DNA of 64,000 nucleotides, taken from the NCBI RefSeq assembly GCF_003367195.1, contig NZ_QRGO01000001.1, forward strand, positions 1,226,501 through 1,290,500, written 5' to 3'. Shown here one piece after another: positions 19,306 through 27,646 of the stretch (position 1 is its first letter; each line of letters starts with the position of its first letter). The notes beneath the pieces were generated by a model, which did not search any database, was not told the origin of the DNA, and worked only from the letters and a program-made list of their open reading frames with translations. The position numbers were made by a program, and so were the translations under genes. The stretch is from Undibacter mobilis. Lineage in GTDB: Bacteria; Pseudomonadota; Alphaproteobacteria; Rhizobiales; Xanthobacteraceae.

Positions 19306-20840
19306 GAGTCTTTCATGTCCGGTGCGGGAATGTGGGCGCCGTACCAATCGGCGAGCGGCGCCAGCGCCGGATGCGCCAGCGCGCGCTGCAGATAGGTCCA
19401 TACGCGCGGCAGATGACGCAAATATTGCGGCTTGCCGTCGCGTTTGTCGAGGCGGGCGAAGATGCCGAGGATCTTGGAGGCGCGCTGCGCCGCCATCAGC
19501 GCATAGAGATGAACGAAGCGGTCGCGCACAAAGTCGTCCTCGGCCTCGCGGCCGCGCAGGTAGCGCACCAGCAACTGCACTTCGAGTTCTTCCGGTACAT
19601 CGACGCGCGCGTCCTGCAGCAGCGAGGCGACGTCGTAAGCCGCCGGGCCCATCACCGCGTCCTGGAAATCGAGCAGGCCGATGCGCTGGATGCCGTCGCG
19701 CTGCGGCAGCCAGATCAGGTTGGGCGAATGATAATCGCGCAGCACCCAGGTCGGCGGTTCGATGAGCGCGGGCTCAAGTGCCTCGGTCCACAGCGTGCGA
19801 TAGGCGGCGCGCAAATCCGGGCCGGGCTCGATGCCTCGGTGCGGCAGATACCAGTCGATCAGCAGCGACACTTCGATCAGCATGGCGGGAAGATCGAAGC
19901 GCGGCACGCGATGGCTGACGCCGGGTTCGACCGGCAGGTCATTCGGTCGCGGTTTGCGGTGCAGTTCGGCGAGCAGGTCGGTGGCGATGCCGTAGCGTTC
20001 GGCAATCGGCGCCGGCGGCTCGCCTTCGACCACGGTTTCCAGACCGAGGTCTTCGAGAACGATGAGGCCGGCGGCGCGGTCGGCGGCGATAATCGTCGGC
20101 GCCGACAGGCCATCGTCGCTGAGCGCGCGTGCTATGGCGATGAACGGCGTTACGTCTTCCGCAAGATGAGCAATGGCGCTGTAGGGTTTGCCGTTCTCGA
20201 CCGGCGGACCGTCCGGGCGGCGTGGCGAATTCATCAGGATGAAGGTCTCGTCGCCGCGCGTCAGCCGCTCATACATGCGGCTCGAGGCATCGCCCTGCAT
20301 GCGCGTGCGTGCCGCGTCGGCGAAGCCATGGGCGTCGAGAAAGCGGCGGATCGTGTCGATACGCTCGACGCGCGCGGCCAGCCTGCCGAGGCCGGTCACC
20401 TTGCAATGACGGAACGTATCGCCCTGGCTCGCATCGAGCATCAGCGCGACATTGATGCGATCCTCCGGCAAATGGCCGCGCGCGCGCTCCGGCCATTCGA
20501 TCAGCATCACCGTGTTGTCGGCTTCATCGTCGAAGCCGAGTTCGGTCAATTCGTCCGGCCCGGACAGCCGGTAGAGATCGGCATGCACCAGCGCAAAGCG
20601 CGGCAGGTCGTAGCTCTGCATCAGCGTGAAGGTCGGGCTCGGCACCTCGGCATTTTCGTCGCCGGCCAGATGCCGGATGAAGGCGCGCGCGAAAGCCGAT
20701 TTGCCGGCACCGAGATCGCCAAGCAGCGTGAGGACGTCGCCGGGCTCGACGAGATTGGCGATGTCGGCGGCGAGGCGCCGCGTTGCCTGCTCGTCATGAA
20801 GCGCTACGGAAAAGCTGTACGCGGCGGGCGAAGGGGCCAT
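19302..20840 (-). CDS. tsaE: Fusion of TsaE (t6A ATPase) and AmgK-like sugar kinase
   Basis: A 512-residue two-domain protein. Residues 1 to about 150 are TsaE, the ATPase needed for N6-threonylcarbamoyladenosine in tRNA, with Walker A GDLGAGKS at 41-48 and the PSPTFTLMQ and HADLYRLSGPDE motifs. Residues from about 165 onward form an aminoglycoside-phosphotransferase fold related to AmgK, the anomeric MurNAc/GlcNAc kinase. This part has the catalytic loop LRDYHSPNL and the metal motif LLDFQDAVMGP. I chose the ATG at 20840; a TTG at 20852 is possible. The fusion is common in alphaproteobacteria. The downstream MurU-like gene supports the recycling role of the second half. Confidence 0.88.
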   Translation of the reverse strand: MAPSPAAYSFSVALHDEQATRRLAADIANLVEPGDVLTLLGDLGAGKSAFARAFIRHLAGDENAEVPSPTFTLMQSYDLPRFALVHADLYRLSGPDELTELGFDDEADNTVMLIEWPERARGHLPEDRINVALMLDASQGDTFRHCKVTGLGRLAARVERIDTIRRFLDAHGFADAARTRMQGDASSRMYERLTRGDETFILMNSPRRPDGPPVENGKPYSAIAHLAEDVTPFIAIARALSDDGLSAPTIIAADRAAGLIVLEDLGLETVVEGEPPAPIAERYGIATDLLAELHRKPRPNDLPVEPGVSHRVPRFDLPAMLIEVSLLIDWYLPHRGIEPGPDLRAAYRTLWTEALEPALIEPPTWVLRDYHSPNLIWLPQRDGIQRIGLLDFQDAVMGPAAYDVASLLQDARVDVPEELEVQLLVRYLRGREAEDDFVRDRFVHLYALMAAQRASKILGIFARLDKRDGKPQYLRHLPRVWTYLQRALAHPALAPLADWYGAHIPAPDMKDS

Positions 20841-21068
20841 CGAATCATCCAAAAGTCGTGGTCTTTATAAGCGTAGCGCGGCGCCGGCCGCTAGGCAGCA
20901 GTGTCCGCCACCCTCACGCCTCGATTTGACCGCGCTTCGTCTTGATGCCGCCACGCATAAGGAATCGTTGCGGTATTCCTGCGAAGGGGCGTGCGTGACA
21001 GGAACGCGTGCCTAAATAACACGTTATCGATGCACGAGGGGTTTCGAACGAACAATTGGAGAATTCGC

Positions 21069-21464
21069 ATGCGTAAATTCATCACTGGTCTTTCTGTCGC
21101 CGCGCTCATGGCTGCTGCCGCTGTCGCGTTGCCGACGGGGGCCAACGCGGAGGCTAGCCCCGGCACCGCAAATTACCCGCTGGCCGTTCCCGCCGTCGGC
21201 GTCGCGACCGGCGCGGTTGTCGGCTTCGGCCTTTATAACGGCTGGTTCGGTGCCGCCCCGGCGATCGCCGGCAGCGCGCTCCCCACCACCGCGGCCGGTG
21301 CGGCCACGATGGGCGGCGTCGCCGGCATCGGTGCTGTGGCGCTGATCGACGGTGTGTTGCAGCCGTGCCGCGGCTTCCACGCGCTGTTCGGCGCGAACAA
21401 GGATGCCTGCGTCAATGGTGAGTATGTCGGCTATCAGCCGCGTCCCGCCCGTTACGTTCGCTAA
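21069..21464 (+). CDS. Small secreted Gly/Ala-rich protein, unknown function
   Basis: I do not recognise a characterised family. The 131-residue product starts with a clear Sec signal peptide (MRKFITGLSVAALMAAAAV, cleavage likely after ANA near residue 26). The mature part is rich in Gly, Ala and Val with two hydrophobic glycine-rich stretches (about residues 42-60 and 70-95) that might insert into a membrane. Two cysteines lie near the end (about residues 98 and 111), and the basic tail is YQPRPARYVR. GGAG at 21058-21061 has 7-base spacing to the ATG. The gene is followed by an intrinsic terminator, so it is probably monocistronic. Confidence 0.7.
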   Translation: MRKFITGLSVAALMAAAAVALPTGANAEASPGTANYPLAVPAVGVATGAVVGFGLYNGWFGAAPAIAGSALPTTAAGAATMGGVAGIGAVALIDGVLQPCRGFHALFGANKDACVNGEYVGYQPRPARYVR

Positions 21465-21514
21465 TTACCCTCCCGGGTAAGCGTCGCGTTCGCGTAGCGT
21501 GAATGCGTAGGAAG

Positions 21515-21548
21515 ACCCCTGTGGCTTGCCACAGGGGTTTTTCTTTTT
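21515..21548. terminator. Intrinsic terminator after the small secreted gene
   Basis: Stem ACCCCTGTGG / CCACAGGGGT with a CTTG loop, followed by a T-rich run that includes the stop codon of the convergent divL gene at 21547. Confidence 0.9.
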
Positions 21549-24132
21549 ACGCCGCGCTGCGTTTTGCTGCCGCGACCCTGGCGGCCGGCCGCTCTATGGG
21601 GCGGCTCTGCTGCTCGGCAGGGAAGACACAGGTGACTGTGGTGCCCTCACCAACAGTGGATTCGATCGTGACCGTGCCGCCGTGCAGCTCGACGAAGGAG
21701 CGCACCAGCGACAGCCCCAAACCGGTGCCGCGATGCTCGGAGCCGTTGGAGTCGGTTTCGAACAAGTCGAACACCTTGTCCTGACGCTCCGGCTCAATGC
21801 CCGGCCCGTGATCGCTCACGGCAAAGGTTACGGTGTCGCCGCTCCGGCTTGCGGTCAGCGTCACGGTGGTGTTCGGCGGCGAGAAGCCGACCGCGTTCGA
21901 CAGCAGATTGAACAGGATCTGCTTGAGCCTCTTGGCGTCGGCGGTGAAGCTGCCGATGCCGGTGGCGGCCTTGATGTCGAGGACGATATTGTCCTGGATC
22001 AGGCGATCCTGAATGCCTTCGGCGGCTTCGAACATGCTGGCGCGGATATCGACCTGCGCCAGATTGAGCGTCATGGCGCCGGCGTCGATGGTGGCGAGAT
22101 CCAGAATATTGTTGATGATCGCCAGCAGCGCGTTGGTCGAGGTGGTAATGTAACCGAGATATTCGCGTTGCTTCACCGTCAGCGGCCCGAATGCCGCGTC
22201 GCCGAGCAGGTTGGCGAAGCCGATGATGTTGGTCAGCGGTGAGCGCAGCTCGTAGGAGACGTGGTGGACGAACTCGATCTTGATCGAGTCCGCGGCTACC
22301 AGCGCTTCGTTGCGCTCGCGTAGCGCGCGTTCGACATTCACCGTGTCGGTGACGTCCTGGAAGGTAACGAGCGTGGCGCCGTCCGGCAGCGGCATGGTCG
22401 CCATGTCGATCATCATGCCGTCGCGGCGCTCGATGGTGGCGGCGACCGCCTCGCGATTGTCGATGCCCGTGACGGCGTTGCGCAAGGCGCGCCATACGGC
22501 GCCGTCGTCATGCAGCGCCTGCGTCCATGCGGTGACGGATTCGACATGCGGATGGGTATCGAGCGCCTCCGGCGTCAGCTTCCACATGCTCTGGAACGCC
22601 GGATTGTGCAGGCGCACGCGGCCGTCGGAACCGAACACGGCGACGGCTTCGCCGAGGTGGTCGAGAGTCTCGCTCTGCACCTTGATGAGCGCCTCATAGC
22701 GCCGGCGCATGTCCAGGCGTTCGGTGACGTCGTCATAGAGATAAGTGACGCCGCCTTCCGGATTGGGCGTCGTGACAACGCGCAAGGTGCGGTTGTCGGG
22801 CAGATGCCACATATGCTCCTTCGGCTCGACGGCGCGATAGGCCTCGTAGAGCTGCTGCTTCCACTGCTTGAAGTCCTGTTCTTCGGGCAGCTTGCGGGCA
22901 CTGCGCAAGGTATCGAGCACCGCGGTGTCGGTCGGCGCCTGCTCCAGCATCGCCGGATCGAGGTCGAACAGGACACGAAATGCGGCATTATAAAAGGCAA
23001 GCTTGCGGTCGGCGTTGAAGATAGCGACGCCGGTGGCGAGCTGGTCGAGCACACGGCGATGGGCGTCCGTCATGCGCGTAAGCTCGGTGCGCATGGTTTC
23101 GGCTTCGGTGCGGTCAATCGCGATGCCGGCCGAACCGGAGGCTGTGGGCGCATCGATGACGTCGAAGATGCGCCGCTCGCCGGCGACGACGGCTGGCATA
23201 CGCTTTGAGAAGGCCGCACCGTCGGCGCGCATGCGCGCGATTTCACCGCGCGCGGTGCGCTCCAGTAATTCCAGTTCGCGCTCGACGGCCTCGGCGGCGC
23301 TACGCGCCTCGACGGCGCGAGCGTAGGCACTGTTGGCAAAGGTCAGTCGGCCGGTGGCGTCGCGTGCCCAGACCGGCGCGGGCAGCGCTTCGAGCATCGC
23401 GTGCAAGGTCTGCAAATCCCCGGAGAGGCGATCGTGGCGGGTGGAGACCTGCACCAATTCGCTTTCGATGCCGCTGACATCGCGCAGCCGGAGAATGGCA
23501 CGGCCGCCCAAGGCGCGCCCTTCGGCCTCGAGCGGACGGCCCGCATGCGTCGTCAGCGTCATGGTGAAACCGCGACCATCGCCGCGCAAGCGCGTGACGG
23601 CATCGTCAAGACGCTGTGCCGCCGCAGGCTCCAGCCAGGTTCCGAATGCCAGTACGCGCGGCGTGCTCGATCCGACGATAGAGACGTCGCCGATGATTTC
23701 CGGTTCGTCGGATGCCGCCGGCCAGGTGACGAGCACTTGCGGCTCCGACAGCAGCATTTGCCTGAGCCGGTCGATCTCGGCCTGCATCGTCATCGCTTCG
23801 TCGCGCGACACGGTGTTGCGGCGATGGCCGTAACGGCTGCGCGCGAGTGCGATAGTGGCGAGCACCGAGAAGCCGACGAGGCCGCCGATGATGGTCAATG
23901 TCGCGAAGTCATGGCGGGCGAACGAACCGCCGGCCTGTTCGATGACCGGTTGGGCGACGGCGACCTTACCGAATGCAGCCCAGGCGGCGACAATGAGCGC
24001 CGCGCGCGACACGGATGCCAGGAATCCGCTTCGCTTCGGACGAGAGCGTAACGCCCCGTTCGTCGTCCGGTGTGCTGCCGGCATTCCGATTTGCCCCAAG
24101 AAACCTATCGAGCGACGTATCGAACGACGCAT
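21547..24132 (-). CDS. divL: DivL-like tyrosine histidine-kinase homologue (cell-cycle regulator)
   Basis: An 861-residue membrane-anchored sensor-kinase-like protein. Two hydrophobic segments (about residues 40-60 and 77-97) are followed by PAS-type regions (about 245-340, 355-470 and 480-600), then a HisKA-like helix and an ATPase domain. In the H-box, FVHHVSYELRSPL, the phospho-accepting His is replaced by Tyr627 (codon TAC at 22254-22252). This is the hallmark of Caulobacter DivL (Tyr550), which controls CckA and hence CtrA. The ATPase side still has N-box LLSNAVGF and G-boxes DHGPGI and GTGLGLSL. Location beside tsaE matches the Caulobacter neighbourhood. The start at 24132 lacks a strong ribosome-binding site, so the exact N-terminus is uncertain. 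Confidence 0.87.
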   Translation of the reverse strand: MRRSIRRSIGFLGQIGMPAAHRTTNGALRSRPKRSGFLASVSRAALIVAAWAAFGKVAVAQPVIEQAGGSFARHDFATLTIIGGLVGFSVLATIALARSRYGHRRNTVSRDEAMTMQAEIDRLRQMLLSEPQVLVTWPAASDEPEIIGDVSIVGSSTPRVLAFGTWLEPAAAQRLDDAVTRLRGDGRGFTMTLTTHAGRPLEAEGRALGGRAILRLRDVSGIESELVQVSTRHDRLSGDLQTLHAMLEALPAPVWARDATGRLTFANSAYARAVEARSAAEAVERELELLERTARGEIARMRADGAAFSKRMPAVVAGERRIFDVIDAPTASGSAGIAIDRTEAETMRTELTRMTDAHRRVLDQLATGVAIFNADRKLAFYNAAFRVLFDLDPAMLEQAPTDTAVLDTLRSARKLPEEQDFKQWKQQLYEAYRAVEPKEHMWHLPDNRTLRVVTTPNPEGGVTYLYDDVTERLDMRRRYEALIKVQSETLDHLGEAVAVFGSDGRVRLHNPAFQSMWKLTPEALDTHPHVESVTAWTQALHDDGAVWRALRNAVTGIDNREAVAATIERRDGMMIDMATMPLPDGATLVTFQDVTDTVNVERALRERNEALVAADSIKIEFVHHVSYELRSPLTNIIGFANLLGDAAFGPLTVKQREYLGYITTSTNALLAIINNILDLATIDAGAMTLNLAQVDIRASMFEAAEGIQDRLIQDNIVLDIKAATGIGSFTADAKRLKQILFNLLSNAVGFSPPNTTVTLTASRSGDTVTFAVSDHGPGIEPERQDKVFDLFETDSNGSEHRGTGLGLSLVRSFVELHGGTVTIESTVGEGTTVTCVFPAEQQSRPIERPAARVAAAKRSAA

Positions 24133-24275
24133 CTAACCGCGCATGCCGGAGAATGCGGATGCGATCGACGCTATCGCTCGCGAATCATTGGACTTTACCC
24201 CTCAGGCGAGTCACGCCGAAAGAGTCCATAAGGGGAACGTGTCGGGGAGGGCGACGATTTAGCAGCGCGGCGCGG

Positions 24276-24686
24276 TCAGGCCTTGTGACGCGCCCGCCGG
24301 GTCATGTCGTCGACATTGATGCGGGCGAGCGCCAGCGAGAAGCTGCGCTCGGCTTCGGCCAGCGCCGGTTGGACGATATCGTTCACCAGACCCGAGGGCG
24401 GCACCGGCATATCGTCGCCTTCGTCGGTGCTGGAGGCGGCGCGGAGAATGTCCTCGGCGGTGATGTGCTTGTGTTCGCGGGCCAGTTCGTAACCGCCATG
24501 AGGCCCGCGAATTCCGCGGAGGATACCGTCCCGCACCAGTGCCTGCAGGACCGGCTCAAGATGGCGGGGCGGCAGTTTGTGGCGTGCGGCGAGCGCCTTG
24601 GCCGAAACCGGCCTGTCCTGGGCGTTCATAGCCACGTCGATAACGGCGGCAATGGCAAGAACGCCTTTGCGGGACACGAGCGGCAT
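24276..24686 (-). CDS. Rrf2 family transcriptional regulator
   Basis: A 136-residue winged-helix protein of the Rrf2/IscR family. It has the N-terminal helix MPLVSRKGVLAIAAVIDVA, the recognition region LAARHKLPPRHLEPVLQALV and the wing GIRGPHGGYELA. It has no cysteine at all, so it cannot bind an iron-sulfur cluster the way IscR, NsrR or RirA do. I chose the ATG at 24686; a TTG at 24698 is in frame. Two inverted repeats lie in the short gap upstream and may be its operator. Target and signal are unknown. Confidence 0.82.
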   Translation of the reverse strand: MPLVSRKGVLAIAAVIDVAMNAQDRPVSAKALAARHKLPPRHLEPVLQALVRDGILRGIRGPHGGYELAREHKHITAEDILRAASSTDEGDDMPVPPSGLVNDIVQPALAEAERSFSLALARINVDDMTRRARHKA

Positions 24687-24707
24687 TATAGGCACCAACT
24701 GAAACTA

Positions 24708-24738
24708 ATACCCGCGGTAATAGATTACAGTCAGTAAT
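24708..24738. promoter_or_regulatory. Inverted repeats upstream of the Rrf2 gene (possible operator)
   Basis: Two adjacent dyads: ATACCCGCGGTAAT at 24708-24721 (imperfect) and ATTAC-N5-GTAAT at 24724-24738 (perfect arms). They lie 22-52 bases upstream of the ATG at 24686, where an autoregulatory operator would be expected. No clear -35/-10 pair could be assigned. Confidence 0.35.
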
Positions 24739-24768
24739 TCGTCCAGCACAAAGCTACAATTTTTATCT

Positions 24769-25221
24769 TCAACTCCCGGTCGAGCCGAATCCGCCGGAAC
24801 CGCGAGCCGTATGATCAAGTGACATCACGGCAGCGAAGGTTGCGCGCGTCACGGTTGCAACCACGCACTGGGCGATGCGCATGCCACGGATGATCGTCAC
24901 CGAATCAGTCCCGAGATTGATGAGCAGCACCTGCACCTCGCCGCGGTAATCGGCGTCGATGGTGCCGGGCGAGTTGAGTACGGTGAGTCCCTGTTTCATC
25001 GCCAGGCCCGAGCGCGGCCGCACCTGGGCTTCGAAGCCTTCGGGCAGCGCGAAGGCGAGTCCGGTCGGCACCAGGGCGCGCGCGCCCGGCGCAATGGTGA
25101 TCGGTTGGTCTTCCGGCACGGCGGCGGTGAGATCGAAGCCGGCGGCGAGCGCGCTCTGATAGGCGGGCAGCGGCAGTCCTTCGCCGTGTGGCAACTGCAT
25201 GATGCGGAGTTCGACGTTCAA
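24769..25221 (-). CDS. dut: Deoxyuridine 5'-triphosphate nucleotidohydrolase (dUTPase)
   Basis: Hydrolyses dUTP to dUMP, keeping uracil out of DNA and feeding dTMP synthesis. The 150-residue trimeric-type enzyme shows all five motifs in order: [44 protein letters not shown] and the Gly-rich C-terminal arm [11 protein letters not shown]. The start overlaps the end of coaBC by 4 bases. The dut-coaBC pairing is widespread in proteobacteria. Confidence 0.96.
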   Translation of the reverse strand: MNVELRIMQLPHGEGLPLPAYQSALAAGFDLTAAVPEDQPITIAPGARALVPTGLAFALPEGFEAQVRPRSGLAMKQGLTVLNSPGTIDADYRGEVQVLLINLGTDSVTIIRGMRIAQCVVATVTRATFAAVMSLDHTARGSGGFGSTGS

Positions 25222-26618
25222 GGTCTGTCCTTTCCGATGGCAGCCGCGATCTTCGCGATCAGCATCGCGGCGGCGTCTTCCTTGCTTTGCGACGGCCAGT
25301 CGTCAATGCCGTCGGCGCTGACCAGATGAATGGTGTTGCTGTCGCCGCCCATGATGCCGGTCGCGGGCGACACGTCGTTGGCGAGGATCCAGTCGCAGCC
25401 TTTCTTGGCGAGCTTGGCCTTGGCATTGGCGATGACGTTTTCAGTCTCGGCGGCAAAGCCGATCACCAGTGGCGGGCGACCTTGCGTGCGATGCGCGATG
25501 GTCGAGAGGATGTCGGGATTTTCGGTGAGCGCCAGTTGCGGCACTGCCGCGCCGGCCTGCTTCTTGATTTTCTGCTCGCCGGCATTGGCGACGCGCCAGT
25601 CGGCGACCGCGGCGGCGAAGATGGCGACATCGGCAGGAAGGGCCTTTTCGACGGCAGCCAGCATATCGCGGGCGCTTTCGACGTCGATGACATCGACATG
25701 GTCCGGCTTGCGCAGGGTGACCGGGCCGCTGATGAGCGTCACGGCGGCGCCGGCTTCGGCCGCGGCTGCGGCGATGGCGTAGCCCTGTTTGCCGGAGGAG
25801 CGGTTGGCGATGTAGCGCACCGGATCGATCGGCTCATGCGTCGGACCGGCGGTGATGAGGACGTGTTTGCCCTTGAGCGGCTGCGCCGCCGCATCCGTTT
25901 TGAGCAGCCGGTCGACCGCACCGGCAATCTCCAGCGGCTCGGCCATGCGGCCGAACCCGCGCTCGCCGCGCTCGGCCATCTCGCCGGCATTGGGGCCGAT
26001 CAGCGCGACGCCGTCGGCTTTCAGTTGCGCCAGATTGCGCTGCGTCGCCTTGTGCGACCACATGGCCGGGTTCATCGCCGGCGCCAGCAGGATCTTCGCG
26101 CGCGTTGCCAGCAGCACGGCGGTGGCGAGGTCGGAGGCGAGGCCCTGCGCCATCTTCGCCATCAGGTCGGCGGTCGCCGGCGCGACGACGATAAGATCGG
26201 CCTCGCGCGCCAGGCGAATATGACCGACGTCGAATTCATGCTCGGCATTGAACAGATCGGTGTGGACACGCGAACCGACCAGCGCGCCGGCCGCGAGCGG
26301 CGTGACGAACTGGGTCGCCGCTTCGGTGAGAATGCAGCGCACCGCATAGCCGCGCTCCTTGAGCCGGCGGATGAGGTCGAGCGATTTGTAGGCGGCGATG
26401 CCGCCGCCGATGATCAGCAGCACGCGCAACGGGGTGGTTGCAGTCGCGGCGGCGCTGGCCGGAGGCGCTGCCGGTTGCGCCGGCGTCTCGGTCTCGCCCG
26501 CCGCCTCGCGCAAAATGCTGCGCACCTCGTCCTCGACCGAACGGCCGTTGCGGGCGGCGCGCAGGCGGAGCTGCTGCTTGAGGGCCTCGTCGAGTTGCCG
26601 GACGGTGAGCGATGCCAT
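25218..26618 (-). CDS. coaBC: Bifunctional CoaBC with N-terminal ribbon-helix-helix domain
   Basis: Makes 4'-phosphopantetheine for coenzyme A: CoaB joins phosphopantothenate to cysteine and CoaC decarboxylates the product. Residues 67 to about 245 are the flavoprotein CoaC, with [16 protein letters not shown], His133 in [11 protein letters not shown] and PAMNPAMW at 180-187. Residues from about 250 are CoaB, with [26 protein letters not shown]. Residues 1-41 are an extra FitA-like ribbon-helix-helix segment ([20 protein letters not shown], then [15 protein letters not shown]), joined by a Pro/Ala-rich linker. The ATG at 26618 has GGAG with 7-base spacing upstream, so the extra domain is really translated. 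Confidence 0.93.
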   Translation of the reverse strand: MASLTVRQLDEALKQQLRLRAARNGRSVEDEVRSILREAAGETETPAQPAAPPASAAATATTPLRVLLIIGGGIAAYKSLDLIRRLKERGYAVRCILTEAATQFVTPLAAGALVGSRVHTDLFNAEHEFDVGHIRLAREADLIVVAPATADLMAKMAQGLASDLATAVLLATRAKILLAPAMNPAMWSHKATQRNLAQLKADGVALIGPNAGEMAERGERGFGRMAEPLEIAGAVDRLLKTDAAAQPLKGKHVLITAGPTHEPIDPVRYIANRSSGKQGYAIAAAAAEAGAAVTLISGPVTLRKPDHVDVIDVESARDMLAAVEKALPADVAIFAAAVADWRVANAGEQKIKKQAGAAVPQLALTENPDILSTIAHRTQGRPPLVIGFAAETENVIANAKAKLAKKGCDWILANDVSPATGIMGGDSNTIHLVSADGIDDWPSQSKEDAAAMLIAKIAAAIGKDRP

Positions 26619-26703
26619 CGAATAACTCCAACAAATCAAAGGAATAAAGAAAAGTGATAGCATTGATGCCAATGCAATCACTTCGCCATCATAATCCGGC
26701 GCG

Positions 26704-26751
26704 TTGACAACCGCCATCCATCCTGTATTTAACAGCTAGGTTATTTAACTG
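26704..26751 (+). promoter_or_regulatory. arsR promoter with overlapping direct-repeat operator
   Basis: TTGACA (26704-26709), a 16-base spacer and TATTTA (26726-26731) form a good sigma-70 promoter. The -10 box is the start of a direct repeat, TATTTAACAG at 26726-26735 and TATTTAACTG at 26742-26751, spaced 16 bases start to start. A repressor bound there would block polymerase, which suggests autoregulation by the ArsR product encoded from 26766. Confidence 0.6.
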
Positions 26752-26765
26752 ATCGGCTAAATTCG

Positions 26766-27170
26766 ATGCCCGAGACCGACCGCCTCAATGCCACTTTCGC
26801 TGCGCTGGCCGATCCGACGCGCCGCGCCATTCTCGCGCGTCTCGCCCTCGGCGAAACGTCGGTGCAGAAACTGGCCGAGCCGTTCGATATCAGCCTTCCC
26901 GCCATCTCGCGGCATCTCAAGGTGCTCGAGCATGCCGGCCTCATCAGCCGTGGCCGCGATGCGCAAATGCGCCCGTGCAAGATCGACACGGCCGGCTTCA
27001 TCGGCGTCGATCACTGGCTCGAGGAATACCGCAAGCTCTGGAGCCAGAGCATGGACAAGCTCGAGAGTTATCTCGAGGTCATGAAGGCGCAGCAGGCGAC
27101 GAGCCCGGCGCCGACCAGGAAATCCCGTTCGGTAAAGCGTCAAGGAGAAGGCCATGGCCGCAAAGACTGA
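26766..27170 (+). CDS. ArsR family winged-helix regulator
   Basis: A 134-residue ArsR/SmtB-type regulator with the typical start ATFAALADPTRRAILARLA, recognition helix SLPAISRHLKVLEHAGLI and wing. The metal-binding ELCVCDL-type motif is absent, and only one Cys (about residue 76) is present. It therefore belongs to the non-metal group that is usually paired with an SRPBCC/AHSA1 protein. The downstream SRPBCC gene overlaps it by 17 bases, confirming that pairing. It divides divergently from coaBC. Confidence 0.9.
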   Translation: MPETDRLNATFAALADPTRRAILARLALGETSVQKLAEPFDISLPAISRHLKVLEHAGLISRGRDAQMRPCKIDTAGFIGVDHWLEEYRKLWSQSMDKLESYLEVMKAQQATSPAPTRKSRSVKRQGEGHGRKD

Positions 27171-27642
27171 TCTCGATCTCAGCGATCCCGTATCCATCAA
27201 GGGCACGCGCGAGTTCGACGCGCCGGTCGCGCTGGTGTTCGCCGCTTTCACCGATGCGAAACATCTGTCGCAATGGTGGGGCCCGAACGGCTTCACCACC
27301 ACGACCTCGCATTTCGATTTCCGGCCCGGCGGCACCTGGCGCTTCGTTATGCACGGGCCGGACGGCCGCGATTATGAGAACCGCGTCACCTTCGACGAGA
27401 TCGAGGTGAACAAGCGCATTGCCTATCGCCATGGCGGCGGTGACGATGTCGAGCCGGTCACCTTCGCGCAGACGGTGACGTTCGAAGACATTGGAGGCGG
27501 CCGCACGCGTATCGTCTGGCACGGCGTGTTCCCGAACGCGCAGATGCGCGACTTCGTCATCAAGGAATACGGCGCCGACAAGGGGTTGCAGGAAACCACG
27601 GCGCGGTTGGCGGGCTATGTCGCCGCCATGGCGCGGAGCTAA
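27154..27642 (+). CDS. SRPBCC (AHSA1-like) domain protein
   Basis: A 162-residue protein with a START/Bet v1-like fold of the AHSA1 group: REFDAPVALVFAAFTDAKHLSQWWGPNGFTT is the family N-terminal signature in full, and LTARLAGYVAAM-type helix residues close the domain. Members bind hydrophobic ligands, and many sit next to an ArsR regulator as here (17-base overlap with the preceding gene). The ligand cannot be read from sequence. Confidence 0.85.
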   Translation: MAAKTDLDLSDPVSIKGTREFDAPVALVFAAFTDAKHLSQWWGPNGFTTTTSHFDFRPGGTWRFVMHGPDGRDYENRVTFDEIEVNKRIAYRHGGGDDVEPVTFAQTVTFEDIGGGRTRIVWHGVFPNAQMRDFVIKEYGADKGLQETTARLAGYVAAMARS

Positions 27643-27646
27643 CGTC

